The notes: generated by a model not told the origin, from the sequence alone. 64,000 bases of DNA from Pseudoalteromonas rubra (GCF_005887115.1 NZ_PNCJ01000005.1:1-64000); one strand, 5' to 3'; positions 29,042 to 38,711 are shown, counted from the stretch's first letter. Numbers and translations are program-made.

Positions 29042-30058
29042 TTAAGAGCCACAGCGAAACGCACTGGGCACAGCCCCGGTCCAGCGCTTAAATGCGCGCC
29101 GAAAGCTGTGTACATCGGCAAATGCCATGGTACTGGCCAGCTGACTGTTATTCCATTGATTAAGATCCATCAAATGCAACGCTTCTTGCCCCCTGACTTC
29201 GTCAACCAGTAGTTTAAAATTAGTGCCATCTTGCTTAAGACGACGCTTCAATGTCGCCGGGCTCATGCCCAGATAACTGGCTGTATATTCCAACGACCAG
29301 GCCTGCCCGAGGTTCTTTCTAAATATGCGACGTAAATGAGCCTGCAATAGCTGCGGCGGGCACAACAGATGCTTGGCTGTATGTTTTGCCTGAGCAAACC
29401 GTAGCGTACTGGCCTCTTTGAAAGGCTGGTAAAGCGCCTCTTCAGACAAAATCATCGCGCAACGCGGCGCGTCAAACCGAACATGTTCACCCAGATAGAC
29501 CGGATAGTGTAAATCCTGCCCGGGTTGTGACCATGGCAACTCTATCTTCACCCAGGTCTGTGCACCAAGCTGCTCTTTAAGCAGCAGCCGACAGGCCGAA
29601 AGTACAATTTCAAATAGCATCCGCTGTTGCGTACTCAATGATGCTGATTCAGTCAGCCTGATATAGAGCTTGCCTTGGTGTCGCTCCACGTTGAACTGGA
29701 CCAGGGTCTCAATACCCTTTTGAACTCTTGCCCAGGCAGTAAGGGCGCCACTTAAATTCGGTGCATAGCGCCACAGGTCAAACAAAACATGGCCATGACC
29801 GGTCGCTATCCTTTGCCCTAGTTCCAGTGCCAGCTGAGGCTGTTCGGTCAACTCTCGTTTGAGCTTTTTTAGTATAAAAAGCGCACTGGCTGGTGCAACC
29901 TGGGCACCGGGATAAGCCAGGTCTTCAAGAAACAACTGAGACCCACGAATAAGCTGATGTGGTTTTATCTGATAGTGCTCGGCCAGTTCCAGTATAGTGA
30001 TAAGGAAGTGCGCTGGCATACGCTTGTCATGCAAATAGGCAAAGTTACAAGGTATCAT
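29042..30058 (-). CDS. AraC family transcriptional regulator
   Basis: Regulator of 338 residues with an N-terminal sensing domain of the arabinose-binding-like (OruR/ArgR-like) class and a C-terminal AraC double helix-turn-helix (MSPATLKRRLKQDGTNFK ... STMAFADVHSFRRAFKRW). The second HTH and the GAVPSAFR ending are typical. Its ATG overlaps the stop of the membrane GGDEF gene (ATGA), so the two are translationally coupled. This suggests the GGDEF protein and the regulator act in one pathway. The target is unknown, though a leader-peptide gene lies beyond it in convergent orientation. Confidence 0.9.
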   Translation of the reverse strand: MIPCNFAYLHDKRMPAHFLITILELAEHYQIKPHQLIRGSQLFLEDLAYPGAQVAPASALFILKKLKRELTEQPQLALELGQRIATGHGHVLFDLWRYAPNLSGALTAWARVQKGIETLVQFNVERHQGKLYIRLTESASLSTQQRMLFEIVLSACRLLLKEQLGAQTWVKIELPWSQPGQDLHYPVYLGEHVRFDAPRCAMILSEEALYQPFKEASTLRFAQAKHTAKHLLCPPQLLQAHLRRIFRKNLGQAWSLEYTASYLGMSPATLKRRLKQDGTNFKLLVDEVRGQEALHLMDLNQWNNSQLASTMAFADVHSFRRAFKRWTGAVPSAFRCGS

Positions 30059-30942
30059 ACTACCTCCGCAGTAGCAGAAGTCGCACGTTTCGCCCCTGCG
30101 AGCTGTTGATTGAGTCGCTCAAACAACGCTTGCTCTGATTCACCTTCGGTCCGGGTAGCCTGTACGGTTGTCACAGTCAGTGCCCCTTTTAACGCAGTGT
30201 TACAACAATTCTGAATTAGTTTAGAGAAAACATCGACCTCATGTGGCGGTGTATCCGGCAGCAGTATCGCAAAGCGATCACTGGTATAACGACAAGCCAG
30301 GTCTGTCTCTCTGAGCGCAACCTCCAGTGCCGAAGCAACTTCATTGAGTGCCAGATCCCCTTTTTGAGCACCATGCTCCCGATTGTATTGAGCAAAACCC
30401 TTGATATCCACCATGACCAAGGAGAGTGGGTGGTTACGTTTGTCATGCAAAATGGCTTCACGATTTAGCTGAATTAATAGGTATTGAAGGCTATACAGCT
30501 GAGTAACAGGGTCTATCAGGCTGTGCTCACGGTGAAAGTGCTCCCTTTGCTTTAGCTGGCGGTTAACTGCCTGTTGCTCCCGATACCAGGTAACCAACCC
30601 CCAGGTGAGCAGGGTCATACTTATCGGGGCAGGTAGCGATTCCAGCCAGGTAAACAGGTGACTTTGCGGTGGGTAAGCGATGAACTCATCCAATACGTCA
30701 AGCCAGGTTGTGAGCCAGTAGATTGCAGAGCCCAACAACAGCACTGTGGTCACTCGGCCTCTCGGGCGAGATAGTGCCAGGAGTATAAGCCAGATTGCGG
30801 CCATCATAGACGAAGTTGCTTCACCAATTAAGTCAACCCAGTCGACGTCATGCATTGATTTTAGCTCACCGATGAACAACGCCAAAATGGTCAATACTAT
30901 ACTGATAACCAACGCTAAGCATAAACTACTGACATTCTTCAT
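30055..30942 (-). CDS. Membrane protein with degenerate GGDEF domain
   Basis: 295 residues with about four membrane helices in the first 120 residues (starting LALVISIVLTILALFIG), a short coiled linker and a GGDEF-like domain (LIDPVTQLYSLQYLLIQLN ... DIKGFAQYN). The signature GGDEF is replaced by TSDRF (RYTSDRFAILLP), so the two glycines and the catalytic acidic residue of the active site are lost. Diguanylate cyclase activity is therefore unlikely, and the protein may instead be a receptor or scaffold. It is coupled to the downstream AraC gene by a 4-bp overlap. Confidence 0.85.
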   Translation of the reverse strand: MKNVSSLCLALVISIVLTILALFIGELKSMHDVDWVDLIGEATSSMMAAIWLILLALSRPRGRVTTVLLLGSAIYWLTTWLDVLDEFIAYPPQSHLFTWLESLPAPISMTLLTWGLVTWYREQQAVNRQLKQREHFHREHSLIDPVTQLYSLQYLLIQLNREAILHDKRNHPLSLVMVDIKGFAQYNREHGAQKGDLALNEVASALEVALRETDLACRYTSDRFAILLPDTPPHEVDVFSKLIQNCCNTALKGALTVTTVQATRTEGESEQALFERLNQQLAGAKRATSATAEVV

Positions 30943-31355
30943 CTTTTAAGCCAAATATTGATTGTTCGGGATATCCTAACGACGCTATATGACACTTTTA
31001 AGACGTCGCTGATTAAGGCCTGAGCTATTTAGACCCGGCCGGAACGGCTCACATAACACCTTCTTAGTCTGTGCCGAATCATACCTAAAACCAATATCCA
31101 ACTGATTTTTATAAGATTTACCTTTAAAGAAAGCACTTTATTTGCAGCAAATCAGCTCACACTCCCGCTAATTTAACGCTCAACCAGCTGTAAACAACGT
31201 GCCTGCCAGCCATCACAGATTAGGGTGAAACAAAATTGTCATATCGACTTTTTAAGGTATCCGCTCACTTATATCCATTGGCGGTGTCAAAGTTAACTTA
31301 GTGCGCGATAAGTTGGCTTAGCTCCGTTAATACGCTGTGACGTCGGAACTTAAAA
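30943..31355. other. Divergent intergenic region, GGDEF gene / phytase
   Basis: About 410 bp between the divergent GGDEF and phytase genes. No open frame, RNA gene or convincing operator stands out. It should contain both promoters. Confidence 0.6.
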
Positions 31356-33287
31356 ATGAAAAAACTGAAGTTATACAAAACAACGCTTATACTGGGGTTA
31401 CTGGGCGCGTTAAGTGCTTGCCAAAATCAGACACACCAGCAAACTGTGCAGCAGCCATTACAACTCCAAACTCAAGGCTCTGTCGCTGGCATAGTGGATA
31501 GCGCCCAGGTACCAGGTAAAGACCAGATACTGATAGCCTCAGAGCATAAGGGGTTGGTATTGCGCCTGGGAAGCACACTTAAAGCACACCTCCCGGGCGC
31601 GTTCAAACAAGTCCGGTTGAGCGAGCTGAGTGATAATCAGTGGCTGTATGCCGCACTTGAGGGCAGCAAAGATAGCGTTTTTGTCGGCACACTGGATGCC
31701 AATTCAGGGCAACTGTTGCCACGCTTTGAACTGTCGCAGACCGGATTATTAGTCGATAACCTCTGCTTGTTTGCCGATAAGGCCAATCAGACATTGTCTA
31801 TCTTTGTCTCAGACGGGCGAGGAAGAGCGGAACAATGGTTGCTACGCCAGCAACAAAGCTGGCTGCAAAAGCCACTGCTGCTGAGATCACTGTCATTACC
31901 TTATGATGCGGATTCCTGTGCAGTCGACCCGGGCAATGGCTATCTTTACGTTAGTGAGCCATTGGGTATCTGGCGCTACTCAGCTCGTATTGAAGATAAC
32001 CCTCAGTATTACCCGGTATCCCTGGTCGCCCCTTACGGAAGTCAGTCAGAGCCAGCCATTAGCCTGGCAACCAGTGACTCAGGAGAACTCTTTGCATTAC
32101 TGGAAAACGGCCAGCAGGTACTTTACTGGGATGCGCCAGACGCTGTGGATAGCTGGTCAGCAGCAGACATCCTGACGCTTGAAAATGACAGAGCGACTAT
32201 GATGAACCTGAGTCAGTTACCCGGCACAGCAAAGGCTACACTGAGCTTTACCAATGAACTACAAAGTCAATATGCCACGACCCACATCCCCCTAAAATCA
32301 GCATTCACAGCGCAAACCTTACCGGTCGTTCGACCCGCAGCACAAAGTCAGCCCGCTTTACAATTCGGTGACGCCATGGATGACCCGGCTATCTGGGTTC
32401 ATCCTGCTAACCCCGACGCTTCACGTGTATTAGGTACACATAAGAAACAAGGCCTGGAAGTCTACGATCTGCAGGGCAAGCTGCTACAAGAATTCAAAGA
32501 TGGCCGACTCAATAACGTCGATCTGCGTGATGGTTTTGGCTGGCAAGGGCGTACTATCAGTATCGCTGCCGCCAGTAAGCGCAACGATGACAGCCTCGCA
32601 TTTTACGGTATAGAGGCAAATGGCAACGTCTTTCGTCTGGGCAGTGCGCCATCGGGTCTGGAAGAGATTTATGGACTGTGTATGGCCATTTTTGAGGGAA
32701 ATCACTACGTGTTTGCAAACAACAAAGCCGGCCTGACCTTTCAATACAGGATTAAAGCCAATCAGGATAAGCTGCATGCAGAGAAAGTGCGAGAAATCCC
32801 CCTAAGCTCACAACCTGAAGGCTGTGTCACAGATGATGCGCGTGGGCGATTGTTTATTGGCGAAGAAGACGTAGGGATCTGGGCCACCAGCCTGAATCCG
32901 GCGGATAACAGCCAGCCGGTTACAGTAGCAAAGGTAGGTGAACACCTGGTCGATGATGTCGAAGGCCTGGCACTGTCTTTTGGTGATGCTCCTGTGCTGG
33001 TTGTTTCCAGCCAGGGCAACAACAGCTACCAACTCTACGAGGCAACGCCGCCCTATCGCCATTTGGCTGGATTTCGCGTTGGCCTGGATGGCTTTAAGGG
33101 CATTGATGGGGCATCAGAAACTGATGGGCTGGCCCTGTCGACCCGTTTGCGGACCCGAGATTATCCAGAGGGCCTGCTGGTGCTTCAGGATGGGCGCAAT
33201 CGTTTCCCCGATCAACCACAAAACTTTAAATACGTCAGCTGGCAGGATGTGCTGGAAAGTACCGGGCTTAAGAAACCGAAGAAATAG
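31356..33287 (+). CDS. Two-domain beta-propeller phytase, lipoprotein
   Basis: Predicted lipoprotein of 643 residues that releases phosphate from phytate (myo-inositol hexakisphosphate) using Ca2+. The signal ends in the lipobox LSAC, with the lipid-bearing Cys near residue 22. The C-terminal half (from about 330) is a beta-propeller phytase, with the signature DDPAIWVHPANPD, then GLEVYDLQG, GCVTDDARGRLFIGEEDVGIW and DVEGLAL. The N-terminal half (about 40-320) has weaker propeller-like repeats and appears to be a degenerate second phytase-like domain, as known in dual-domain marine phytases. It may supply phosphorus in phosphate-poor water. It stands alone, and weak hairpins follow the stop. 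Confidence 0.88.
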   Translation: MKKLKLYKTTLILGLLGALSACQNQTHQQTVQQPLQLQTQGSVAGIVDSAQVPGKDQILIASEHKGLVLRLGSTLKAHLPGAFKQVRLSELSDNQWLYAALEGSKDSVFVGTLDANSGQLLPRFELSQTGLLVDNLCLFADKANQTLSIFVSDGRGRAEQWLLRQQQSWLQKPLLLRSLSLPYDADSCAVDPGNGYLYVSEPLGIWRYSARIEDNPQYYPVSLVAPYGSQSEPAISLATSDSGELFALLENGQQVLYWDAPDAVDSWSAADILTLENDRATMMNLSQLPGTAKATLSFTNELQSQYATTHIPLKSAFTAQTLPVVRPAAQSQPALQFGDAMDDPAIWVHPANPDASRVLGTHKKQGLEVYDLQGKLLQEFKDGRLNNVDLRDGFGWQGRTISIAAASKRNDDSLAFYGIEANGNVFRLGSAPSGLEEIYGLCMAIFEGNHYVFANNKAGLTFQYRIKANQDKLHAEKVREIPLSSQPEGCVTDDARGRLFIGEEDVGIWATSLNPADNSQPVTVAKVGEHLVDDVEGLALSFGDAPVLVVSSQGNNSYQLYEATPPYRHLAGFRVGLDGFKGIDGASETDGLALSTRLRTRDYPEGLLVLQDGRNRFPDQPQNFKYVSWQDVLESTGLKKPKK

Positions 33288-33468
33288 CCAGCAATGCATA
33301 TCAAAGGTATTTTCAATGAACTTAAACCGTCATTAAGAGTTTGAGGTATCTGGCAAACAGCAATCGTTCTGTAACGGCTGAATTAACACCTCACCTTGGT
33401 GGATGCACCAGACGTACATATCAACTCTGTGTCCGACTCATGCACCCCTTATAGGTTATTAAGCAATT

Positions 33469-33527
33469 GCGCCAGCATTGATAAGCTGGCGCTATAAACT
33501 CAGCCGCCTTTATTTGGGCGGTATTTT
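33469..33527. terminator. Hairpins between phytase and hybrid kinase
   Basis: GCGCCAGC (33469-33476) pairs with GCTGGCGC (33485-33492), and CCGCC (33504-33508) pairs with GGCGG (33517-33521) followed by TATTTT. Both lie between convergent genes and could end phytase transcription; the second has the better T-rich tail. Confidence 0.45.
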
Positions 33528-36500
33528 ACAAAGGCTCCGCTTCTGGTGAAGGGTGTTTTTGCCGATATTCACGCATGGAAACACCGAATTCAGCTTTGAA
33601 ACAACTTGCCAGATAACTACTAGAAGCAAACCCAACCAGCTCACAAATATGGCTGATGGGGATATCAGTGCCCTGCCGCAAAAAAGCCGCAGCTTGTTGA
33701 ACACGATAACGTCTGAGATAGTCTGTAAAGTTATGGTCCAACAGTGCTGATAGCTTTCTATTAAGTTGGCGCTCACTGACAGCTAATGTTTTGGCTGCGA
33801 AAGAACGGTTAAAATCAGGCTCCTGATAGTGCTGCCTTACCAAATCTTCAAAGCGCTGTAAAAATTGCTTATCTCTGTCGCAGAAAGAGGCTTCTGCAGA
33901 AGCACACGCCAGATTACGCCCAACCAAAGTGTCCAGGCGCTTGCGGATCAGTTGACGGATTGCCAGCAGATTATCAATTCGCATGGTTAACTCAGTGAGA
34001 TTAAATGGCTTGGCTATATAGTCATCTACCCGCTGTTGCCAGCCTTTTAAGCGACTTTGCGTTTCACTCTTGGCGGTGAGCATAATAATAGGAATGTGGC
34101 TGGTTAATGCATGCTCTCGTAACTGCTGCGTCACATCAAAACCGTCAATATCTGGCATCATTAAATCACAGATAACCAGGTCCGGTAATAATTGCAATGC
34201 CATGTCGATTCCTTGCTGACCACTTTGCGCTGTTTCGATTATATAAGCGTCGCTCAATGAAAAAGACAGTAACTCACGCAGCTCCACATTGTCATCAATT
34301 ACCAGCAACATCGGTTTGGTATGTCCTGTTGGCTCATTTGGCGTGAGCAGCACAGGTGCACTTTGCTCTAATATACCGGCTTCTAATAGTAACGGCTGAT
34401 GCTCGGCCTGTGCGGCGTCAACGCCTGCGGCTACCACACATGATGCCGGGAGTATCAGCGTGAATGTACTCCCCTTGCCCAGCTCACTGGTACAACGAAT
34501 ATCACCTCCATTGGCAAGCGCTAACTCTTTAACGACCGTAAGCCCAATCCCGGAGCCTGTAACCTGACCCTGTTGTGCCACACTGCCAGCTCTGTTGAAG
34601 CGTTCAAAAATCTTAGGGATATCCTGCGCAGCTATACCACAACCCTGATCTTGCACACAAAAATGTACATCCATATTGTGCATGGATACGGTCAGTCGCA
34701 CATCTCCACCATCAAAGCTGTACTTGACGGCATTGGACAACAGGTTCGCCAGGCAAGTCTGCAAAGTTTCAGGAATTAAACTCAGATGCATATCCGGAAT
34801 ATCAGACAACGAAAGCCGAATGTTTCTCTGCTCACACAAAGGATTAAAAACCGCGTATAACTCGGCACACACCTGCACAGTGGAGACTGGTGTTTGGCTC
34901 TGCTCTACCTGGCTGTCCAATCGTGCCAGAGTCATCAGTTGCTCTACCAGACGACGCAATTGTGCAAGGCTTTTGCTCATTACGCCGGTCAGATAGGCCG
35001 ACTCACCCTGAGTATGTTTACGCTGCAAGTGCTCTAAAGGAATACTCAACAACGACAATGGTGTCCTCAACTCATGAGACACATTGGTAAAAAAAGTCGT
35101 ACGTTGCTGGAGTAAGGCAGCAATAGTTTGCTGGTTTTGTTTAAGCTCATCATTTTGTTCATTCAGCTCCGCAGTTTTTAGTTCAACGGCCTGTTGCAGC
35201 GCTCGGGCCTGCTGCTGCAAACGTTGGCTACGGTGACGGACAAACAACCACATTAAGATTAAATATATAACGCCATACATCAAATAAGCCTGCCAAGTGT
35301 GCCACCAGGGAGGCAAAATCTCGATATCTAACGCGCGGTATGTGTCTGGCCAATCCTCGTCCCGCCGTTTACTTTTTACCAAAAAACGGTATTTTCCGGC
35401 AGGTAAGGTAGTGTAGGTAGCTTTGCGGCTCGTACTGTCGGTATAAAACCATTTTGTATCAAGGCCTTCTAACTTGTATGCATACTCCAGGCTTTGTGCT
35501 TCAATGAAATCGGGGGTCGCGAAATCCAATGAAAAAACATAATCCTCGTACCCTAAAGTAATGGATTCGGTTAATTCTATTGCCCGAGAAAGTGCTGATT
35601 CAGCAGGGGAAGAGCCTACACTCACAGATTGATTGATGATACTGAATCGAGTCATCCATGGAAGTTTGGAGGGTGAGGCAGAGTGCATTTTCGCCATGTC
35701 AAAGAGCACTAACCCTTCCAACGTCCCCAAATAAACCATCCCCGACTGTTTGTCGAACGTCGCCCCGTTGGCATTGAAGTTGCTGTTTGGCAGACCATGC
35801 TGTGCATCCAAGCGACGCACTATATTAACTTTCATAGTATGGTGATCCGCCTCCAACTCTAAGAGGCCGTCGGTTGAGGCTAGCCACAACGAATCGTTTG
35901 TCTGCCACATTGCCCAAATCTCACTATTTGAAATAGATGAAACCTGGGTAAGCGTATGTCGCTCGCTATCAGCTAACCATAAGCCACGGTAATGCGAAGC
36001 AATCCAGGTATAACGTTCATCGATAATATGCATATCCATAATAGCCATACTGTCTGTTACTTCATCGTTATCGAGGCTAAGCTCGGTTACCGTGCCAGCG
36101 TTTTTATCGAATATGCTTGGAAGAGAGTTATTATGCCCTAGCAATAGCTTGTTATTGAGCACAGCAATTTGTCGAACGGGTGAGTTGGTGTTGAACCACT
36201 CAGACTCCAGAGTGGCCAAATCAAGCTTCATCAAGCCAATCCCTTCTGACGCGTTATAGACGCCCGCCCAGACAGCCCCTCCATCAGCAGCAACCGTTAT
36301 AAAGTTACTGGTTGGGGTATTGTATGCATCCCCTTTAAAGAAGTGATGTAATAACTTCCCCTCCGGACTCAGATTGACCAGTCCGCGGTTAATGGAGGTC
36401 GCCCAAATGTTACCATCAGATGCTTCTACAAACGTATTGACACCGACAATCGAAGACACATGAAACAGTTTCCCATTTTTGCGTTGATAGATACCTGTGT

Positions 36501-37641
36501 CGGTAGCCACCCATAAAACACCCCGACTATCCAGATAAGTACATGTTACGTTATTTGACCCTTGCTGGAGTGAGAGCACTGAGAAAGCGAGTGCAGAGGC
36601 TGGGATCTGATAAAGCCCAGTGTGGGTACCCAGCCAAATATTGCCCTGATCATCTTCTTCAATCACGCTGATGGTGAGGTTACTCAGCCCGCCAGATTCG
36701 CCAAGTCCCATATTTTGCCAGGTTAAGGTTTTGGTATCTAAGATTGACAACCCTAAATTGGTTGAGCGCGCGCCCACCCATAAACGTTGTTCGCTATCTA
36801 AATGTAACGCCCAGATGGTGTTTGCAGCCAAACTATCTGGTGCATCAGGCTCATCCGGGTTATAGAGAAAGTGCTGGAACTGCTCAGTGTCTGTGTTCAT
36901 GACGCTAAGACCATTATCTGTGCCTATCCAAAGCCGCCCCTGAGCATCCAATTGCAATGCACGGACAATATTGTCAGCAGGTCCGTCATTGCCATTTTGC
37001 CCGGGATAATGCCGTAACTCATCCGTGGCATAGATATAGCGATACAGGCCTTCAGATAAGGTCGCTATCCAAAGATCACCCCGCTTATCCTTTAAATAGC
37101 GCCAGGTGTTCTTCTGTGAGAGCGTATGCCGCAATTTTTCGGGTAATGTGAGTTGGGTTTCTGATTGCACGTCAAATAAATGCCCTCCGTCTCGTCCTCC
37201 AATATACAGCTCAGAATCTGCCAGCTCTGCAAACCAAAGCTGTTGCTCAGAAAAGTTGTCATGTTTAGGGCCAAATATTTTGATTGTGTCTTTAGCAAAG
37301 TCATACTTATGTAGTCCACCGCCATAGGTTGTCAGCCACAGTGCGTCGGCAGTTTCAACGATATCAAGTACCAAATTATGCGCCAGTGACGGCACTGTTG
37401 TAGTGTCATAATGGCGCAATATTGTGCCATCATAACGATACAGGCCTGTGGTGGTTCCGAGCCATAAAAAGCCATATTTATCTTGATGAAGTGCAGTCAC
37501 CTCTCCTATTGCACGGTTTTCAAAATCAGCGATATGCCGAACAACTGGATCCTGAACTTTAGTGTGTACCGGCGTTAGGCTTGTCGCTTGCACAAGCAAG
37601 CTCATACATAGAAAAAACACAAAAGATAATTTCCTTACCAT
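33526..37641 (-). CDS. Hybrid two-component sensor/AraC regulator with propeller sensor
   Basis: A single-chain signalling protein of 1371 residues. Signal peptide, then about 600 residues of ligand-regulating beta-propeller repeats (KYGFLWLGTTTGLYRYDG and similar), a Y_Y_Y domain (YAYKLEGLDTKWF), a membrane helix near residue 785, and a coiled linker. Cytoplasmic parts: HisKA with phospho-His near 856 (FTNVSHELRTPLSLL), an ATPase domain (NAVKYSFDGG, DQGCGI, GSGIGLTVVK), a receiver domain with its Asp near 1159 (ICDLMMPDIDG), and a C-terminal AraC helix-turn-helix (SYLASCFKAEFGVSM). In other bacteria this architecture senses polysaccharide fragments. Here its neighbours are the leader peptides (divergent) and the phytase (convergent), so the target is unclear. 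Confidence 0.93.
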   Translation of the reverse strand: MVRKLSFVFFLCMSLLVQATSLTPVHTKVQDPVVRHIADFENRAIGEVTALHQDKYGFLWLGTTTGLYRYDGTILRHYDTTTVPSLAHNLVLDIVETADALWLTTYGGGLHKYDFAKDTIKIFGPKHDNFSEQQLWFAELADSELYIGGRDGGHLFDVQSETQLTLPEKLRHTLSQKNTWRYLKDKRGDLWIATLSEGLYRYIYATDELRHYPGQNGNDGPADNIVRALQLDAQGRLWIGTDNGLSVMNTDTEQFQHFLYNPDEPDAPDSLAANTIWALHLDSEQRLWVGARSTNLGLSILDTKTLTWQNMGLGESGGLSNLTISVIEEDDQGNIWLGTHTGLYQIPASALAFSVLSLQQGSNNVTCTYLDSRGVLWVATDTGIYQRKNGKLFHVSSIVGVNTFVEASDGNIWATSINRGLVNLSPEGKLLHHFFKGDAYNTPTSNFITVAADGGAVWAGVYNASEGIGLMKLDLATLESEWFNTNSPVRQIAVLNNKLLLGHNNSLPSIFDKNAGTVTELSLDNDEVTDSMAIMDMHIIDERYTWIASHYRGLWLADSERHTLTQVSSISNSEIWAMWQTNDSLWLASTDGLLELEADHHTMKVNIVRRLDAQHGLPNSNFNANGATFDKQSGMVYLGTLEGLVLFDMAKMHSASPSKLPWMTRFSIINQSVSVGSSPAESALSRAIELTESITLGYEDYVFSLDFATPDFIEAQSLEYAYKLEGLDTKWFYTDSTSRKATYTTLPAGKYRFLVKSKRRDEDWPDTYRALDIEILPPWWHTWQAYLMYGVIYLILMWLFVRHRSQRLQQQARALQQAVELKTAELNEQNDELKQNQQTIAALLQQRTTFFTNVSHELRTPLSLLSIPLEHLQRKHTQGESAYLTGVMSKSLAQLRRLVEQLMTLARLDSQVEQSQTPVSTVQVCAELYAVFNPLCEQRNIRLSLSDIPDMHLSLIPETLQTCLANLLSNAVKYSFDGGDVRLTVSMHNMDVHFCVQDQGCGIAAQDIPKIFERFNRAGSVAQQGQVTGSGIGLTVVKELALANGGDIRCTSELGKGSTFTLILPASCVVAAGVDAAQAEHQPLLLEAGILEQSAPVLLTPNEPTGHTKPMLLVIDDNVELRELLSFSLSDAYIIETAQSGQQGIDMALQLLPDLVICDLMMPDIDGFDVTQQLREHALTSHIPIIMLTAKSETQSRLKGWQQRVDDYIAKPFNLTELTMRIDNLLAIRQLIRKRLDTLVGRNLACASAEASFCDRDKQFLQRFEDLVRQHYQEPDFNRSFAAKTLAVSERQLNRKLSALLDHNFTDYLRRYRVQQAAAFLRQGTDIPISHICELVGFASSSYLASCFKAEFGVSMREYRQKHPSPEAEPL

Positions 37642-37915
37642 TTCTTTTTTATTCCATCCTTTTGATATTTTTACTTATATATTACACAGTCCCAATTTTG
37701 AAACAAGCCGTCCCAAATTTTAAACTTTTTTGTACGGTAGACGATTACAGTGTTGCCAACGGAGTAAGGGGCCGCATTACCTGATGAAATGCAAACAAGT
37801 ATGAGTGCATCAATAATTCAGAATGTGCATAAAAAGGGCATGGAAGCATCAATATCGACTTGAGTGAAGGAACAATAACTAACTTTACCGAGTTACTTAT
37901 CAAAGGTACTAAAAA
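37642..37915. promoter_or_regulatory. Divergent promoter region, hybrid regulator / leader peptides
   Basis: A 274-bp AT-rich region between the divergent hybrid sensor and the first of three leader-peptide genes. It should contain promoters in both directions. No clear inverted repeat marks an operator. Confidence 0.4.
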
Positions 37916-38122
37916 ATGAAGCTACAACTAAACAAAAAAAATATGAAGGCGCTCTCTGTCAATTCTCACATTTCTGCCAACCAGACACCTGAGATTGCCG
38001 GTGGCTATTATACACGGGGCGGCGGCTGCACTTTGGCTTGCGACTCATACAAAGCAAACTGCGATCTCAGTTATGGGTGTAAATCCGAAGGCCCTAACTG
38101 TGCAACAGTGACCTGTCTGTAA
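37916..38122 (+). CDS. Small six-Cys leader peptide, copy 1 of local cluster
   Basis: 68 residues. Leader begins MKLQLNKKNMKALSVN, then ANQTPEIAGG. The core has six Cys spaced C-x3-C-x6-C-x5-C-x6-C-x4-C and ends in Leu. The neighbour at 38212 has exactly the same spacing although other residues differ, so the Cys framework is under selection. This suggests disulfide or thioether cross-links. The Shine-Dalgarno-like AAAGGTACT before the start is shared with copy 2. The product probably leaves through a GG-processing exporter encoded elsewhere; the function is unknown. Confidence 0.8.
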   Translation: MKLQLNKKNMKALSVNSHISANQTPEIAGGYYTRGGGCTLACDSYKANCDLSYGCKSEGPNCATVTCL

Positions 38123-38211
38123 GCACTGCTTTTACAGGTTTAACACTACAATTTTTTACTCAACAGGATCAGAGGTTAATTACCTCTATCACACATTAAA
38201 GGTACTGAAAA

Positions 38212-38412
38212 ATGAAACTTAAGCTTAATAAAAAACATATGAAATCACTCTCAGCGAATTCACAAATTGCTGCCAATCAGACCCCTGAAGTCGCCGGTGC
38301 TGGCAGTCGTGCGGCCTGTTCTTTGCGTTGTGATACACGCAGAGATGGCTGTACCGAGAGCTACGGATGTCCCTCAAATGGCCCACTATGCCAAACAATT
38401 CAGTGTCTTTAA
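38212..38412 (+). CDS. Small six-Cys leader peptide, copy 2 of local cluster
   Basis: 66 residues. Leader begins MKLKLNKKHMKSLSAN, then ANQTPEVAGA. The core repeats the C-x3-C-x6-C-x5-C-x6-C-x4-C-Leu pattern of copy 1 (89 bp upstream), with different intervening residues including more Arg. The upstream box AAAGGTACTGAAAA closely matches that of copy 1. GA replaces GG at the predicted cleavage site. A perfect 12-bp hairpin follows the stop. The pair probably arose by duplication and diversification. Confidence 0.8.
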   Translation: MKLKLNKKHMKSLSANSQIAANQTPEVAGAGSRAACSLRCDTRRDGCTESYGCPSNGPLCQTIQCL

Positions 38413-38431
38413 TTTTGGCATTGTAGACCTA

Positions 38432-38463
38432 ACTGCACAGTGATAAAGGTGTCACTGTGCAGT
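38432..38463 (+). terminator. Perfect 12-bp hairpin after copy 2
   Basis: ACTGCACAGTGA (38432-38443) pairs with TCACTGTGCAGT (38452-38463) around an 8-nt loop. No T run follows, so it may stabilise the mRNA or act as an attenuator between copy 2 and copy 3 rather than a strict terminator. Confidence 0.5.
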
Positions 38464-38512
38464 GATACAGGGCTTGTAAATCACGTCAAATGACGGCTCA
38501 AAGGATAGAAAT

Positions 38513-38711
38513 ATGAAGCTAAAGCTATACAAAAAATATGAAGTCGCTCTCTGTCAAATCGCACGTTTCTGCCAACCAGACCCCTGAGATTGGAGGTGGC
38601 TACGTTACAAATTTCAGAGATTGCCGTTCAATTCAGTGTCAGCCGGTATCTTATTGTAAGCCCGAAACAATTGATTGCCCTTCCTCCCAAAACATATTTA
38701 CCTGTCTATGA
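38513..38711 (+). pseudogene. Frameshifted leader peptide, copy 3
   Basis: ATG at 38513 has AAAGGA upstream and starts MKLKLYKK, but a 2-nt deletion in the A run (six A here, eight in copy 1) shifts the frame, giving a stop after about 24 codons. In the shifted frame the rest reads MKSLSVKSHVSANQTPEI, then GGG, then a five-Cys core ending in Cys-Leu and a TGA at 38709. The intact downstream frame shows the loss is recent, or that frameshifting restores it. A terminator with T tail (38776-38807) follows. Confidence 0.7.
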
